Source of the DNA: Palaemon carinicauda
Lineage: Eukaryota > Arthropoda > Malacostraca > Decapoda > Palaemonidae
DNA length: 64,000 nucleotides
Direction of reading: 5' to 3'
Assembly (NCBI RefSeq): GCF_036898095.1
Contig: NC_090736.1
Coordinates: 11,080,976 to 11,144,975 of the forward strand
Shown: piece after piece, positions 33,237-43,856 of the stretch
Layout: each line of letters opens with the position of its first letter
How positions within the stretch are numbered: the stretch's first letter is position 1
Made by a program: the position numbers and the translations under genes
Notes under the pieces: model-generated
Seen by the model: only the letters and a program-made list of their open reading frames with translations
Databases searched by the model: none
What the model was told of the DNA's origin: nothing

Positions 33237-34000
33237 TAAGGGATTCGTTGGAATCTAAAGACTCATACCCTCTCCATTCCTTCTGTTAAGAGGAAGGAAA
33301 TAGTCCAGTCAGTTCGGTCTTTCATCAAGTCGAGAAGGACCACCAGACGTTATCAAGAAAGGGTTCTGGGCTCACTACAGTATGTTTCCATAACGAACCC
33401 TCTCCTCAAGATCAAAGGATGCAAGTAGGGTTTGGAAGAAGAGAGCTTCCACAGCTCTCCGTAATCATCAAAAGACGACCCCGGAGTTGCTTCAACGGCA
33501 ACTCCGTCAGTGGTCAGATGCCAAAAGTCTTTCCAAGATGGTTCCGTTGCACTTTCCTTCTCCTGCAGTAATTCTACATACGGACGCCTCACTGGACGGT
33601 TGTGGGGGTCATACTCCACTCAAGAAAGTCCAAGGTCATTGGTCCCAGATTCAAGCAATTCCACATCAATATTCTGGAAGCCATGGCAGTCTTCTTATCC
33701 CTGAAAAGGCTACAATTGAAGAACAACATTCACATCCATCTAGTATTAGACAGCAAAGTTACAGTTTATTACATCACCAGGCAAAGGTCAATATCTCCTA
33801 AAATAAACCATGTAATGATCGCAATTTCTTCATTGGCTCAGAGGAAGAGGTGGCATCTGTCTACCTCTCACCTTCACGGAGTTCGGAATGTGATGGCAGA
33901 CTCTCTATCTCGAACACATCCGCTAGAGACAGAATGGTCTCTGGACGGAAAATCATTCTCTTTCGTGCAGGCTCTTTCGTGCAGGAGGTAGTCCCGGGTC
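33237..34000 (+). pseudogene. DIRS D RNase H region
   Basis: RNase H signature residues are all present but in two frames: H-T-D-A-S-L-D-G (33487-33801 frame), then I-N-I-L-E-A-M-A-V-F, V-L-D-S-K-V and N-V-M-A-D-S-L-S-R (33602-33991 frame). A frame change near 33610 separates them. Better conserved than in copy alpha, where the first Asp is Ala. Confidence 0.75.
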
Positions 34001-35194
34001 TTCAAGTGGTCCTGTTTGCTACGAGTCTCAACAAGAAACTTCCCAACTATGTGGCACCAAATGTGGATCTAGGCATAGACGCATTAAACATGGATTGGAA
34101 TCAGTGGGAGAAGATTTATGTGTTTCCACCCTTCAATCTTCTCTTGAAGGTGTTGGACAAGCTTCGATCATTCCGGGGGACAGCAGCCCTAGTTGCTCCT
34201 CTATGGCCGAAAAGCAACTGGTATCCTTTGGTGACAGAGATGAACCCCAGGTTGGTGCCTCTACACAACCCGAGTCTGTCTCAAGAAGTACAGAGGAAGA
34301 CTGTCTTCGCTTCATCCCGGAAAACGAAAGCCCTTCATCTCATGATTTTTTCGCATTAGTTCTAGATAAAAGATTCAAAATTCAACGGGACAAATTGGCA
34401 TTTGCGGAAAATTATAAAACTTCCACTACTTTGAATCAGTATGAAAACTTTGTGGAAGATATGGGTTCGATATGTGAAAGATAAAAATCCACCTTCTATC
34501 TCTATGGATTTTTGTTTAGGCTTTCTGATCGACTTACATGCGAAAGGCTTAGCATCCTACCCGATTTTGTCGTACAAGTCGGCCCTAGCTAGACCCATTT
34601 TATATGCTTTTGACAGAGATTTTAACTCAGACCTCTTCAACAAGATTCCAAAAGCTTGCGCCAGGTTGAGACCCGCAGTTCCACCGAGGCCGATCTCTCT
34701 CTCTAGAGATGAGGGTCACATAGAATTTAGACAATTGTAAAGTTAATCTATACCCTGATCCAACCTTTTTAGCTAAGAATGAACTACCATCTAAACATTG
34801 GGGACCATGAAAAATAGTTCCCCTCGAAAGTGATCTCACCTTGTGTCCAGTGCAGTGTTTAAAGACATATCTTGACAGGACAAAGAAGGTTAAAAGGGGT
34901 CAAATATTTAGAGGTAAGGCAGTTGGATCAGAGTTGACTTTGAAACAAATGAGAGCAAAATTGGCTTATTTTATTAGAAGAGCAACCCCGGCTAGCATGC
35001 TGTTGGGTAATTTCCCTGGGAAAGTGGCATCAAATCTGAACTTATTTCAGTATATGTTATTTGAAGGTTTACAAGCTTATACTAGTTGGAAGTCCACCAG
35101 GGTGTTCTTCAAGCATTATATGAAGCAATTGGACAAAGTTCGTCATTTTGTGGTGGCAGCAGGTAGTGTTGTAAAACCTGCTGCAATGACGTAG
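34001..35194 (+). pseudogene. DIRS D tyrosine recombinase
   Basis: Pieces at 33850-34359, 34095-34484, 34441-34740 and 34841-35194. The last has K-S-T-R-V-F-F-K-H-Y-M-K-Q-L, the expected C-terminal Tyr segment. The Arg I region is missing between 34740 and 34840. The H-x-x-R box is not recognisable: the place where it should be reads N-F-P-G-K-V-A. So two catalytic elements are lost. The end, V-V-A-A-G-S-V-V, resembles V-V-A-A-Q-Q-L-V in copies A and B. Confidence 0.7.
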
Positions 35195-35982
35195 ACCTCA
35201 AATGCGCCCCTGGCCATTCTTCCAGATTACTTACTTTAACAGGCAAACTGTCAGTTTTTGCTTCATGATCTACATTAAACAATTTCAAAATTTTAAATTT
35301 CAGGATTCAATTTAGTTTCTCTGAATTTTATTGGTGTACCTATATGAGCATACTATTACTATTTTAGACCTGAGTTTAAAATAATTCAGTTTCTTTGGTT
35401 GGGTATGACACTGTATTTTGCATTTAGCCATATACGGCTTAATTTTCATCAAAAGATCTCCTTCTTAAGGGGTTCGAGGATATATCAAATTGTTTCCCCA
35501 CATGATTACCTAAGTAAAAAATTTTATTGGGGATATATTTTGAGGTACATTAGTAGATCACAATGCTATTCATATAAATTGTATTAAATTTTGCTCAAAT
35601 ATGTTGTTTAATAAACATTGTACACTATTTGACGCTTTTTATTACTAGACATAATTCCTGGTAGTAAAATTAAACTTAGCATACTATGGTGAATTTCTAC
35701 CAACACTGCACATTAAGAATCTATTTTGAAGATGAGTATTGTTCTTTAATGATTACTCACTAAACTCATGATATTGATATTTGTTCTTCACAACTGTTAA
35801 AGGGAGTGTGCTTCACCAAAGGGATGGTTGATAGCGGGTCACAGATCTTTCCCCTTAGAACACTATCATATTTACCAAATCAAGATAATTTTGGATTCTT
35901 TTTTTAAGGAAAAAATTTATAATTATACTTCATATAAGGGGTGAGCACCCAATAATGGCAGGTTTATTCCATGGAGAAGCCT
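35195..35982. other. DIRS D 3' untranslated part up to the LTR insertion
   Basis: AT-rich sequence between the recombinase stop and the LTR element. Nothing coding is seen. A GCCT at 35979-35982 is the left copy of the target duplication. Confidence 0.5.
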
Positions 35983-36032
35983 TGTGGAGGATTTATTTTT
36001 GCTTTATTTTAATTTTTGTTTTTGCCAAATCC

Positions 36033-36113
<81 letters not shown>

Positions 36114-37037
36114 TTGTGTTAGCGAGCGAAAGTAGTTAGGTTAGCGATCGTTTGTGGTGAGAAAGACTGTTGGTATAAATGAGATTGTTTGTTTATGTTT
36201 TAGTTAGGTTACGACAGTGGCGAATGTTTTGGGTGAATGCTTATTTTGATTGGACTGCTGCTCGATTCAGTTGTGTTTGAATGCTGGATTTTACCTTATT
36301 TAATCATTTTTCGACCAGCGTGGAAGTTATTATATATTTTAACAGCCGTGATTCCTCCTTTGGAGAGACCAAAGAATTTAAAAAGTGGATGTATTGTTGA
36401 TGACTTGGCCTGTATTACGATTTTGTTTGGACTGTTTTATTGGACTGCTGAACTGTTGATGACCTCGGCCTGTGAATTACGATTTCGTATGATGATGATG
36501 ATGATGATGATGATGATATCGACGACGATGACACCCATGACCCGGAGGAGTTAAGGCCGTTATGGAAATTTAAGACAGTCTTCGGGTTTCATATAGTGGT
36601 GTTGTGCCATAAAAGACAGTTGGCTTGTGTGTATAGACAGTATTGGTGTCTATAAAATATATATGAACACAGATATTTATTTGGGTGTTGGTGTGCGGTT
36701 GATTTAAGTTTTGTTAGAGGTTTTGTTGATTATTTGAATGGTGGTTATTGTATATTTGGTGTGAAGTTTAATTTTAAGTTTGTTAGGTTTTTTGGGTGAT
36801 TTATTTGAATGGTATACGGTTATTATATATTTAAGTGTTGATAATTTGATTGTGGATTATTTATGTTGAGCGTTTTTGTTTCAAGAAATATTGTATTAAG
36901 GATATGTTTTGTTTTGTTTGTCCTTTTGTCTAAGAGTCCAGTTTATGATAACGTAAGGGGAAAGTGTGTGTTGAGGAGACAATTGCCAGTAAGTAAGATT
37001 CAAGGGTGTGGGGGTTGTTCTGCAACATCCCGCCACA
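35983..37037 (+). repeat. 5' LTR
   Basis: Starts TGTGGAGGATTTATTTTTGC and ends CATCCCGCCACA. It has a (GA)n tract at 36036-36110 and a GAT-triplet run near 36488-36515. Both features recur in the other three LTR copies in this window. Confidence 0.93.
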
Positions 37038-37043
37038 TTATTT

Positions 37044-37061
37044 TGGCGCCCGAACAGGGAC
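37044..37061 (+). promoter_or_regulatory. Primer-binding site, tRNA-Lys type
   Basis: TGGCGCCCGAACAGGGAC begins six bases after the 5' LTR. It is the standard complement of the 3' end of tRNA-Lys used as primer for minus-strand DNA synthesis in many LTR elements. Confidence 0.93.
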
Positions 37062-37139
37062 TGCTGAGGCGGGACTGATAGCTGGACTCTTAGACAAAGG
37101 ACTGAATAGGATAAGAAATTAGATTAAGGTTGATGAAAA

Positions 37140-38912
37140 ATGGACGAACAGTTGAGGGTTTTGAAGGAGGAATTGCGGCTGAGTAAGGAGCGTGAGGAGA
37201 AGTTGTTGCAAGAGAATAAGCGGTTAAGGTTTGAGAATGAGGAGATGCATAGGAAACTGAGGGAAATTCAGGGAACTGTAGAGAGAGTGGAAGATGGTGT
37301 TGAGATGAGGATGCGAGAGAATGAAGAACGGATGGAGAAACGAATGGAAGATATGATGGGGCAAGTAATGGGGATGATGAAAACTTTAATGGGTGAAGGT
37401 GCAGTCGGAGGAGTGTCCTCAGCTTCGGGTAATGGGTTGATAGTGGAAGAGAAGGCTAAGGTAAATGATAATGGGAAAGGAAGTGATAGTGATAGTAGTA
37501 ATAGTGATAGTGATATTGAAGATAAGGGAATTAGGCATAGTAGGGATGAACAGAAAGGTGAGAGGAAAGATGAAAGGAAAGGTAAAAGTGATGTGAAGAA
37601 AGAGAAGAAAAAGTATCAGGCTGATAGCAAGGACGATCGTGAATGGGTGAAAGTGGTAAGTAAGAAAAAGGGTAAGAAGGGAATGGTTAAGGATAGGAAT
37701 TTAAGTGTGGAAGTGGATTCATTATATTCAAATGAGGAAGAAGGTAACAAGGGAGTAGACAGTGATGATAGCAGTGAGAATGAACGTGATGTGTGTAAGA
37801 CTGTGTTTATGAGAGAGGTACCTCGGTGTGAAAGGTTCAATGAGCATAGCAGTAGGGATGTATATGATTTTTTCAAGGAGTATGAGAGGTATTGTCAGGA
37901 TAAGTATGGTGATAGTAAAAGAGTTTGGGCTAGGGAGTTAGGAGAATATTTGACTGGGTATTTGTTGACGATGTATGGAGTGATAATGAGTGTAGGGGAT
38001 GTTGATTATGAAAGTGTGAAAAAGAGAATAATTCAGCAAGTAAAACGTATGAAAGGGAGTGTTAAGTATAAGCGTAAGAATGATTTTGATGAAGCACGGA
38101 TGAATGCAGGAGAAGCGATATCGATGTATGTATGTAGGTTGGAAACTTTAGCTAGGAAGAAGTATGGGGATGAAGGTATAAATGAGAATAAGGAGTTAAT
38201 GAAGTTTTTGGCTACTGTACCCGAGAATGTTGCTGAGTTTGTTAATTTGAAACGGAAGGAGAAAATGAGGTGGACAAAAGAAAGATTGACATGGGATGAT
38301 ATTTTAGAGATAGTTGAGGATTACGAGTTGGATAGGTGTATGAAAGAAAGTAAATCTGTGAGTGTAAGAACTGGAATGGAGGAAAGTGTGCCAGAATTTG
38401 TTAGTTTTAGAGATGCTGTTATGAGAGGACCGATGAGGGTAGCTGATAGTGTAGTAGATAGGAGTGTTAGGGCGAGTAATGTGGGAATACCTGTAAGGAC
38501 AAATGAAGGGTTTAGGCAAGGGAATCAGGTTTGGAGGGATAGGAGTCCTAGTGCGCCGCAAGGTAGGTCAGGTAGTTGTATCCGTGATGAAAAGTGTTAT
38601 AGGTGTGGGAAAGTAGGTCATAAGAAGAATGAATGTAGATGGGCTCTAGGTGCTTGTTTTGGATGTGGTGAGGTAGGGCATAGAATTAGCGAGTGCAAGA
38701 AAGAGAAAGGGGTAAAATATTATCGGTGTGGTATGACTGGGCACATAGCGAGTGGATGTCGTAGTAATCATATGAATGTAATTTGTGGTAATTGTGGTAA
38801 GGATGGTCATTATGCTAGAATGTGCAAGTGTACTGAATGTGGTGTAGATGGGCATGTAGCTAGGGTATGTAGGAAGAAGGGAGTAAATCAGCCAGGATGT
38901 TCGGGAAACTAG
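37140..38912 (+). CDS. Gag polyprotein with CCHC zinc knuckles
   Basis: An intact frame of 590 codons. Residues 1-80 are a charged, heptad-like helical segment with many Glu, Lys and Arg, probably a coiled coil. Residues about 115-200 are very rich in Ser, Asp and Lys. A capsid-like helical part follows (about 230-420, with Y-D-F-F-K-E-Y-E-R-Y and V-C-R-L-E-T-L-A). The C terminus (about 480-585) has five zinc-knuckle units in tandem: C-Y-R-C-G-K-V-G-H, C-F-G-C-G-E-V-G-H, a third where the first Cys is Tyr (Y-Y-R-C-G-M-T-G-H), C-G-N-C-G-K-D-G-H and C-T-E-C-G-V-D-G-H. It would bind and package the RNA. The start at 37140 is the first ATG in frame, about 80 bases after the primer site. The frame is complete, so the protein could still be made. 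Confidence 0.88.
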   Translation: MDEQLRVLKEELRLSKEREEKLLQENKRLRFENEEMHRKLREIQGTVERVEDGVEMRMRENEERMEKRMEDMMGQVMGMMKTLMGEGAVGGVSSASGNGLIVEEKAKVNDNGKGSDSDSSNSDSDIEDKGIRHSRDEQKGERKDERKGKSDVKKEKKKYQADSKDDREWVKVVSKKKGKKGMVKDRNLSVEVDSLYSNEEEGNKGVDSDDSSENERDVCKTVFMREVPRCERFNEHSSRDVYDFFKEYERYCQDKYGDSKRVWARELGEYLTGYLLTMYGVIMSVGDVDYESVKKRIIQQVKRMKGSVKYKRKNDFDEARMNAGEAISMYVCRLETLARKKYGDEGINENKELMKFLATVPENVAEFVNLKRKEKMRWTKERLTWDDILEIVEDYELDRCMKESKSVSVRTGMEESVPEFVSFRDAVMRGPMRVADSVVDRSVRASNVGIPVRTNEGFRQGNQVWRDRSPSAPQGRSGSCIRDEKCYRCGKVGHKKNECRWALGACFGCGEVGHRISECKKEKGVKYYRCGMTGHIASGCRSNHMNVICGNCGKDGHYARMCKCTECGVDGHVARVCRKKGVNQPGCSGN

Positions 38913-38949
38913 AGTGTAAGAGGGTTCAGCTGGGTGAGTCCTCCTGTGT

Positions 38950-39597
38950 GTGTGTGGAAGGAATAGGATTAATGTTTGTGAGAATGGGATGAATAATTGG
39001 TTGGAAATGAGCAAGTATGAATCTAGTATGCATGAGAAGTTAGGGCTGGAAAATAAACAATTAGTGTTGGTTGAATATAGGAAAAAGAGGCGTTTGAAAG
39101 TTTTAAGTGAGGAGAAAGTGCAAGGGAAATTTATAGGTATAGGTAAGAATACGAATAAGTATGACAAGGGTGTAAATGTACAAGTGAGTGTGGAGGATAA
39201 ATGTATTAATACAGATGAAACATGGCTGAGTATGAATGATACTTATAGTGTGTGTGGCTTTTCGTTAGATGATGTAAAAGAAAAAATGAATAACGCAAGA
39301 ATGAGAGACAGAAGAATGATAAGTAGCATGAATGAATCTTTAGCTAAAGTTGAGAATGTTTTTGATGAAATGGATGAACTGTTTACAGAAATTAGTGTAA
39401 TTATAGGGCTAAACGAGAACGAGATAGATGGGATTGTACATGATATATTAGATGATAGGGATTTAGATAAGAATAGTGTTAATGTAGCGAATGATTGTGA
39501 TAAGGAAGAAGTGAATGAGAGAATATATGGAGGCCCAGTTACTCGGAGTAGAGGTCCCGTTCCCGACTGCGACTGGGTATTGAAAAAAATATTGTAA
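38950..39597 (+). CDS. Second frame of the LTR element, unidentified
   Basis: A 215-codon frame that begins shortly after gag and ends about 40 bases before the polypurine tract. It is acidic with a helical, coiled-coil-like middle (V-E-N-V-F-D-E-M-D-E-L-F) and ends G-G-P-V-T-R-S-R-G-P-V. The x-T-R-S-R-G-P motif near a terminus resembles the C-terminal tail of some pol polyproteins, so this may be all that remains of pol or a separate accessory protein. No enzyme motif is seen. The true start could be an in-frame alternative; the first residues (M-C-G-R-N-R) are only one option. Confidence 0.5.
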   Translation: MCGRNRINVCENGMNNWLEMSKYESSMHEKLGLENKQLVLVEYRKKRRLKVLSEEKVQGKFIGIGKNTNKYDKGVNVQVSVEDKCINTDETWLSMNDTYSVCGFSLDDVKEKMNNARMRDRRMISSMNESLAKVENVFDEMDELFTEISVIIGLNENEIDGIVHDILDDRDLDKNSVNVANDCDKEEVNERIYGGPVTRSRGPVPDCDWVLKKIL

Positions 39598-39625
39598 GTT
39601 TTGTGTGAGACGGATTTGGCAAAGT

Positions 39626-39638
39626 AAGGGGGGAGGAA
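39626..39638 (+). promoter_or_regulatory. Polypurine tract
   Basis: Purines (AAGGGGGGAGGAA) run directly into the TGTGG start of the 3' LTR, the usual primer for plus-strand synthesis. Confidence 0.88.
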
Positions 39639-39688
39639 TGTGGAGGATTTATTTTTGCTTTATTTTAATTTTTGTTTTTGCCAAATCC

Positions 39689-39769
<81 letters not shown>

Positions 39770-40144
39770 TTGTGTTAGCGAGCGAAAGTAGTTAGGTTAG
39801 CGATCGTTTGTGGTGAGAAAGACTGTTGGTATAAATGAGATTGTTTGTTTATGTTTTAGTTAGGTTACGACAGTGGCGAATGTTTTGGGTGAATGCTTAT
39901 TTTGATTGGACTGCTGCTCGATTCAGTTGTGTTTGAATGCTGGATTTTACATTATTTAATCATTTTTCGACCAGCGTGGAAGTTATTATATATTTTAACA
40001 GCCGTGATTCCTCCTTTGGAGAAACCAAAGAATTTAAAAAGTGGATGTATTGTTGATGACTTGGCCTGTATTACGATTTTGTTTGGACTGTTTTATTGGA
40101 CTACTGAACTGTTGATGACCTCGGCCTGTGAATTACGATTTCGT

Positions 40145-40179
<35 letters not shown>

Positions 40180-40656
40180 ATCGACGACGATGACACCCAT
40201 GACCCCGAGGAGTTAAGGCCGTTATGGAAATTTAAGACAGTCTTCGGGTTTCATATAGTAGTGTTGTGCCATAAAAGACAGTTGGCTTGTGTGTATAGAC
40301 AGTATTGGTGTCTATAAAATATATATGAACACAGATATTTATTTGGGTGTTGGTGTGCGGTTGATTTAAGTTTTGTTAGAGGTTTTGTTGATTATTTGAA
40401 TGGTGGTTATTGTATATTTGGTGTGAAGTTTAATTTTAAGTTTGTTAGGTTTTTTGGGTGATTTATTTGAATGGTATACGGTTATTATATATCTAATTGT
40501 TGATAATTTGATTGTGGATTATTTATGTTGAGCGTTTTTGTTTTAAGAAATATAGTATTAAGGATATGTTTTGTTTTGTTTGTCCTTTTGTCTAAGAGTC
40601 CAGTTTATGATAACGTAAGGGGAAAGTATGTGTTGAGGAGACAATTGCCCGGCACA
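39639..40656 (+). repeat. 3' LTR, shortened near its end
   Basis: Matches the 5' LTR through ACAATTGCC. It then has only CGGCACA before the GCCT duplication, in place of the roughly 50 bases that end the 5' LTR. It contains its own (GA)n tract (39692-39766) and GAT run (40147-40179). Confidence 0.9.
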
Positions 40657-40674
40657 GCCTCACACCAAGTATAA

Positions 40675-40800
40675 ATAATTCTCTGGTACAAATACATCAG
40701 GACGGCGGGACTCGAGCCCAAAAAAGTGATTTAGACGTACGAAAAATCTATTTTTGGGTGAGATAGCCATGTTGTCCTGATGGCCCACCCATTACATCCT
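40675..40800. repeat. Internal complementary region of DIRS D
   Basis: Quasi-palindrome with CTCTGGTAC, ACATCAGGACGGCGGGACTC, CGAGCCCAAAAAAG and then TCTATTTTTGGGTGAGATAG ending TTGTCCTGATGG. The arms are complementary to the left tip at 29858 and to the presumed right tip. Confidence 0.75.
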
Positions 40801-40867
40801 ACTTTTCCCCACCCCTCTGCTCGTTGGAGGGTTCTATATATATATATATACATACATATATATATTC

Positions 40868-41205
40868 AAATAAGCCATATATATTTTTGATACATTAATG
40901 TCTGGATGCTCTTAATGACCTCGGGATCAGAGCCCCAGGCGAAAGAGTTTGTGACCGTCCGTGAATCGAACCCTGGTTCGGCAAGCTTGTGTAGACAGTG
41001 ACTACCACTTGGCCACAAAGAAAGATGAAAGTCAATGACAATTCTTCCGGATTTATACCTATCGAATTTAGGTGTTTTGTATTTAGAATTGAAATCAACC
41101 CATCTTCACCATTGTAGCTAATTAGTAGTTTGTTACTTGGCATTCAATTAATGATAAATTTTGCACATTTAGACATGTTTTTCATATTCAAATAAGCTAT
41201 ATATA
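40868..41205 (-). repeat. tRNA-derived SINE-like repeat, left copy
   Basis: About 335 bp that recurs at 45450-45790 with few changes. On the minus strand it carries a tRNA-like head (41016 down to 40953) with an A box GTGGCCAAGTGGTAGTC and a B box GGTTCGATTC, the internal RNA polymerase III promoter arrangement. The remaining body includes CCTGGGGCTCTGATCCCGAG. The acceptor-stem pairing of a functional tRNA is not evident. Confidence 0.7.
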
Positions 41206-41320
41206 TTTTCTCTTAAACCTAGCCACCAATGGGTGCCGGTCCCAAGCCCAGCTAAGTAGGGAGGGTTGGCATCAGGAAGGTCATCCGGCCGTAAAAACCT
41301 GTGCCAAAACCTTAAATGGA

Positions 41321-42520
41321 ATGACCCAAAATAGGGAAAGAGGTAATGCTAGGACGTACTCCGTAAACGACGCACAGATACATCGCCCTAACTCTGTGAT
41401 AAGGCGAGGGCTACTGCATCAGGAGCAGGTGCAGCTAAAGAAGCGAGCTCACTTTGGACTCAGAATATGTCAGCTTAATGTTGGGTCCATGACTGGGAGA
41501 GGTAGAGAAGTGGCTGACTTGATGAGGGAAAAGAGAGTAGATGCTATGTGTGTGCAGGAAACACGATGGAAGGGAAATAAAGCTAAAGAGTTGGGTGATG
41601 GATATAAGCTATATTACAGCGGAGCAAATAAACAAGGTAGGAATGGAGTTGGCATAGTACTGTCTGGTGAGCTGAAAAATGCGGTGATAGAGGTGCATAG
41701 AAAGAATGACCGTATCATCAGATTGAAGATGTGTTGTGGAGGAGAGATTCTGAATATTATAAGTGCATATGCACCTCAAGTTGGTTGCACAGAAGAGGAG
41801 AAGGGAAATTTCTGGAGAGACATGGATGGAGTAATGCAAGAACTGGAAGAACAGGAGAGGGTCATAGTGGGGGCAGATTTGAATGGCCATGTTGGAAGTG
41901 AGAATGAGGCAATTGGTCGGGTGCATGGGGGCCATGGAATTGGGGAGAGAAACCCAGAAGGAGAGTGTGTTGTGGACTTTGCTGTGTCATTTGACATGGC
42001 AATAGTAAACACATTCTTTAAGAAGAAAAGGGAACACCTAATAACTTATAGGAGTGGGGGAAGATGCTCCCAGATAGACTACTTCCTGTATAAAAGGATA
42101 AAGCTGGTAGAGGTCAAGAACTGCAAAGTTATCCCAGGTGACCATGTAGCCCCCTAACACAGACTGGTATGTATGGACTTAGGCCTAAAAAGGGAAAGAA
42201 AAGCTAAAGCTAAAGGGATAAGGAAAATTAAATGGTACACACTAGTGAGGGAAGGAGATAAGATGAGAGAGTTTAAGGGAAGGGTTTTGGAGGATATTGA
42301 TAGAGGAATTGAAGATGTTCAAGAATGGTGGACACAAAATGCAGCAGTAATGAGAAGGCATGGAAAGGAGCTGCTAGGAGAGACATCTGGTATCATATGG
42401 GAAGAAATGGAGAGTTGGTGGTGGAGTGAAGAAATTGAGAAAGTTGTAAAAGATAAGAGGAAGCAAAGAAGAGATGGGAAGAGTCACAGTCAGGGGAAGA
42501 CAGAGAGAGGTTCAGAGAGA
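41321..42520 (+). pseudogene. RTE endonuclease and linker, with nonsense mutation
   Basis: An APE-type endonuclease: L-N-V-G-S-M-T-G-R, C-V-Q-E-T-R-W-K, S-A-Y-A-P-Q-V-G, G-A-D-L-N-G-H-V-G, N-T-F-F and S-Q-I-D-Y-F-L with G-D-H, that is all metal- and DNA-binding motifs in order. These enzymes nick the target to start reverse transcription. A TAA at 42155-42157 follows G-D-H-V-A-P; the same frame continues with family-typical sequence, so it is a point mutation. The next long frame ends at 42535 after a frame change near 42470, leading into the RT part. Confidence 0.85.
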
Positions 42521-42531
42521 AAAACAAGGCG

Positions 42532-43856
42532 GTGAAGAAGGTAGTAGCCCAAGCTAAAGCTAAGGCATATGATGATGTGTATAATGAGCTGGGGACAAAG
42601 GAAGGATTAAACAAGATTATCAAGCTATCGAAGACTAGAAATAAGAGCACCAAAAATATTACACACCTCAAACAAATAAAAGATCAAGATGGTGTAGTAC
42701 TTAGAAAGGAAGACATTGTAAAGAGATGGAAAGAATATTTTGAACAGCTGTTAAATGAAGAAAATGATAGATTATTAAGAAAGGATGGACTGGTGAATTT
42801 TGGCATGGTAATAAGTTTCTCTAGGTAAGAGGTAATAAATGCACTGAGGAGGATGAAGAATGGGAAGGCAACTGGACCAGACATGATTCCTGTGGAGGCA
42901 TGGAAAGCCTTAGGAGATGAAGGACTGGATATACTGTATGATCTCATGATAAAGATTTTTGAGCAGGAAAAGATACCAAATGAGTGGCGTGGGAGTATAT
43001 TGATCCCAATCTTCAAAGGGGAAGGCGATGTCCAAGAGTGTGGGAATTACAGAGGTATTAAATTGATGTCCCACACTTTGAAGAAATTGGAAAGGATGAT
43101 AGATGCCAGACTAAGAGAAGAAGTAGAAATAGGTAAAGAGCAGATGGGATTCATGAAGGGGAGGGGAACAACAGATGGTGTATTTTGTCTGAGGCAACTA
43201 ATGGAGAAATTCCGGGAAAAGCAAAGAGACCTGCATGTGGTATTCATTGACCTTGAAAAGGCTTATGACCAAGCCCCAAGACAAGAGGTATGGAGGAGTC
43301 TGAGGGAGAGGAGGGTGCCAGAGAAGTACATTCGACTGATACAAGAGATGTACCGTAGTGTATTTACAAGAGTGAGGAGCAGTGCTGGGGAGACAGAGGT
43401 TTTGAGGTGAGAGTAGGATTACACCAAGGGTCAGCTCTGAGCCCATTTATCTTTAACATATTGATGGACGTTTTAATAGAAGAGGTAAGGGAGGCAGTAC
43501 CATGGAACATATTGTATGCAGATGATATTGTTCTGTGCGCAGAGAGCAGGGAAGATCTGGAAATGAAATTGGAAAGGTGGAGGCAAGTACTGGAGGACAG
43601 AGGAATGAGAATAAGTAGATCTATGACAGAATATATGTGTACCACCAGTGAGGGGGATGATAGAGAATATATGTGTACCACCAGTGAGGGGGATGATAGA
43701 GAAAGTATTCATCTTAGGGGAGAACAGATAAAGAGAGTTGATAAGTTTAAGTATTTGGGATCCTTTGTTAATGCTGGAGGAGGTATGGAAGATGAAGTTA
43801 AACATCGGGTACAGGCAGGCTGGAACAACTGGAGAGCAGCCGCAGGAGTTCTTTGT
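42532..43856 (+). pseudogene. RTE reverse transcriptase, first part
   Basis: Frame 42532-42828 gives the pre-RT linker and ends at an in-frame TAA (42826-42828), after which the frame goes on with N-G-K-A-T-G-P-D at 42859. R-G-S-I-L-I-P-I-F-K-G and V-V-F-I-D-L-E-K-A-Y-D (motif A) follow. A frameshift near 43400 leads to G-L-H-Q-G-S-A-L-S-P-F and L-Y-A-D-D-I-V-L (motif C, intact). A 36 bp unit encoding E-Y-M-C-T-T-S-E-G-D-D-R is present twice in tandem (about 43630-43701). The frame is cut by the LTR at 43857 and resumes at 44967. Confidence 0.85.

Larger units (their letters stand above)
35983..40656 (+). mobile_element. LTR retrotransposon without pol
   Basis: Two LTRs (35983-37037 and 39639-40656) flank an interior with a tRNA-Lys-type primer-binding site, a gag with CCHC knuckles and a second frame, then a polypurine tract. 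A 4 bp duplication GCCT lies at 35979-35982 and 40657-40660. There is no protease, RT, RNase H or integrase between gag and the second frame, so the element must use enzymes from a relative. With pol absent I cannot place it in Gypsy, BEL or another lineage. The 3' LTR lacks about 40 bases just before its end that the 5' LTR has; otherwise the two are nearly identical, suggesting a fairly young insertion. Confidence 0.9.
29858..40840 (+). mobile_element. DIRS element D, split by an LTR retrotransposon
   Basis: The left tip TTTTTGGGCTCGAACCATG is followed by a leader shared with copy E (60976). Then come a degenerate gag (about 31850-32300), RT (32382-33236), RNase H (33487-33990) and recombinase (34095-35194). 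The 3' untranslated region is cut at 35982 by an LTR element with a GCCT duplication. After 40660 the DIRS sequence resumes with its ICR (40675-40800), whose arms match the left tip. So D is one element of about 6.3 kb plus a 4.7 kb insertion. The right inverted repeat is not convincingly present after about 40840. Confidence 0.75.

Noticed and set aside
36237..36554. 105-codon frame in the 5' LTR, repeated in the 3' LTR at 39893-40216
   Set aside because: Its presence in both copies reflects LTR identity. The end is a Met run from the GAT triplet tract and no function is suggested.
40953..41016. Functional tRNA gene
   Set aside because: A and B boxes are present, but the acceptor stem does not pair convincingly and the unit sits in a dispersed repeat with a second copy at 45519-45581. 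It is better read as a tRNA-derived SINE-like head.
41609..42012. Minus-strand frames in the RTE endonuclease region
   Set aside because: Antisense shadows of the endonuclease coding sequence, which has all motifs in order on the plus strand.
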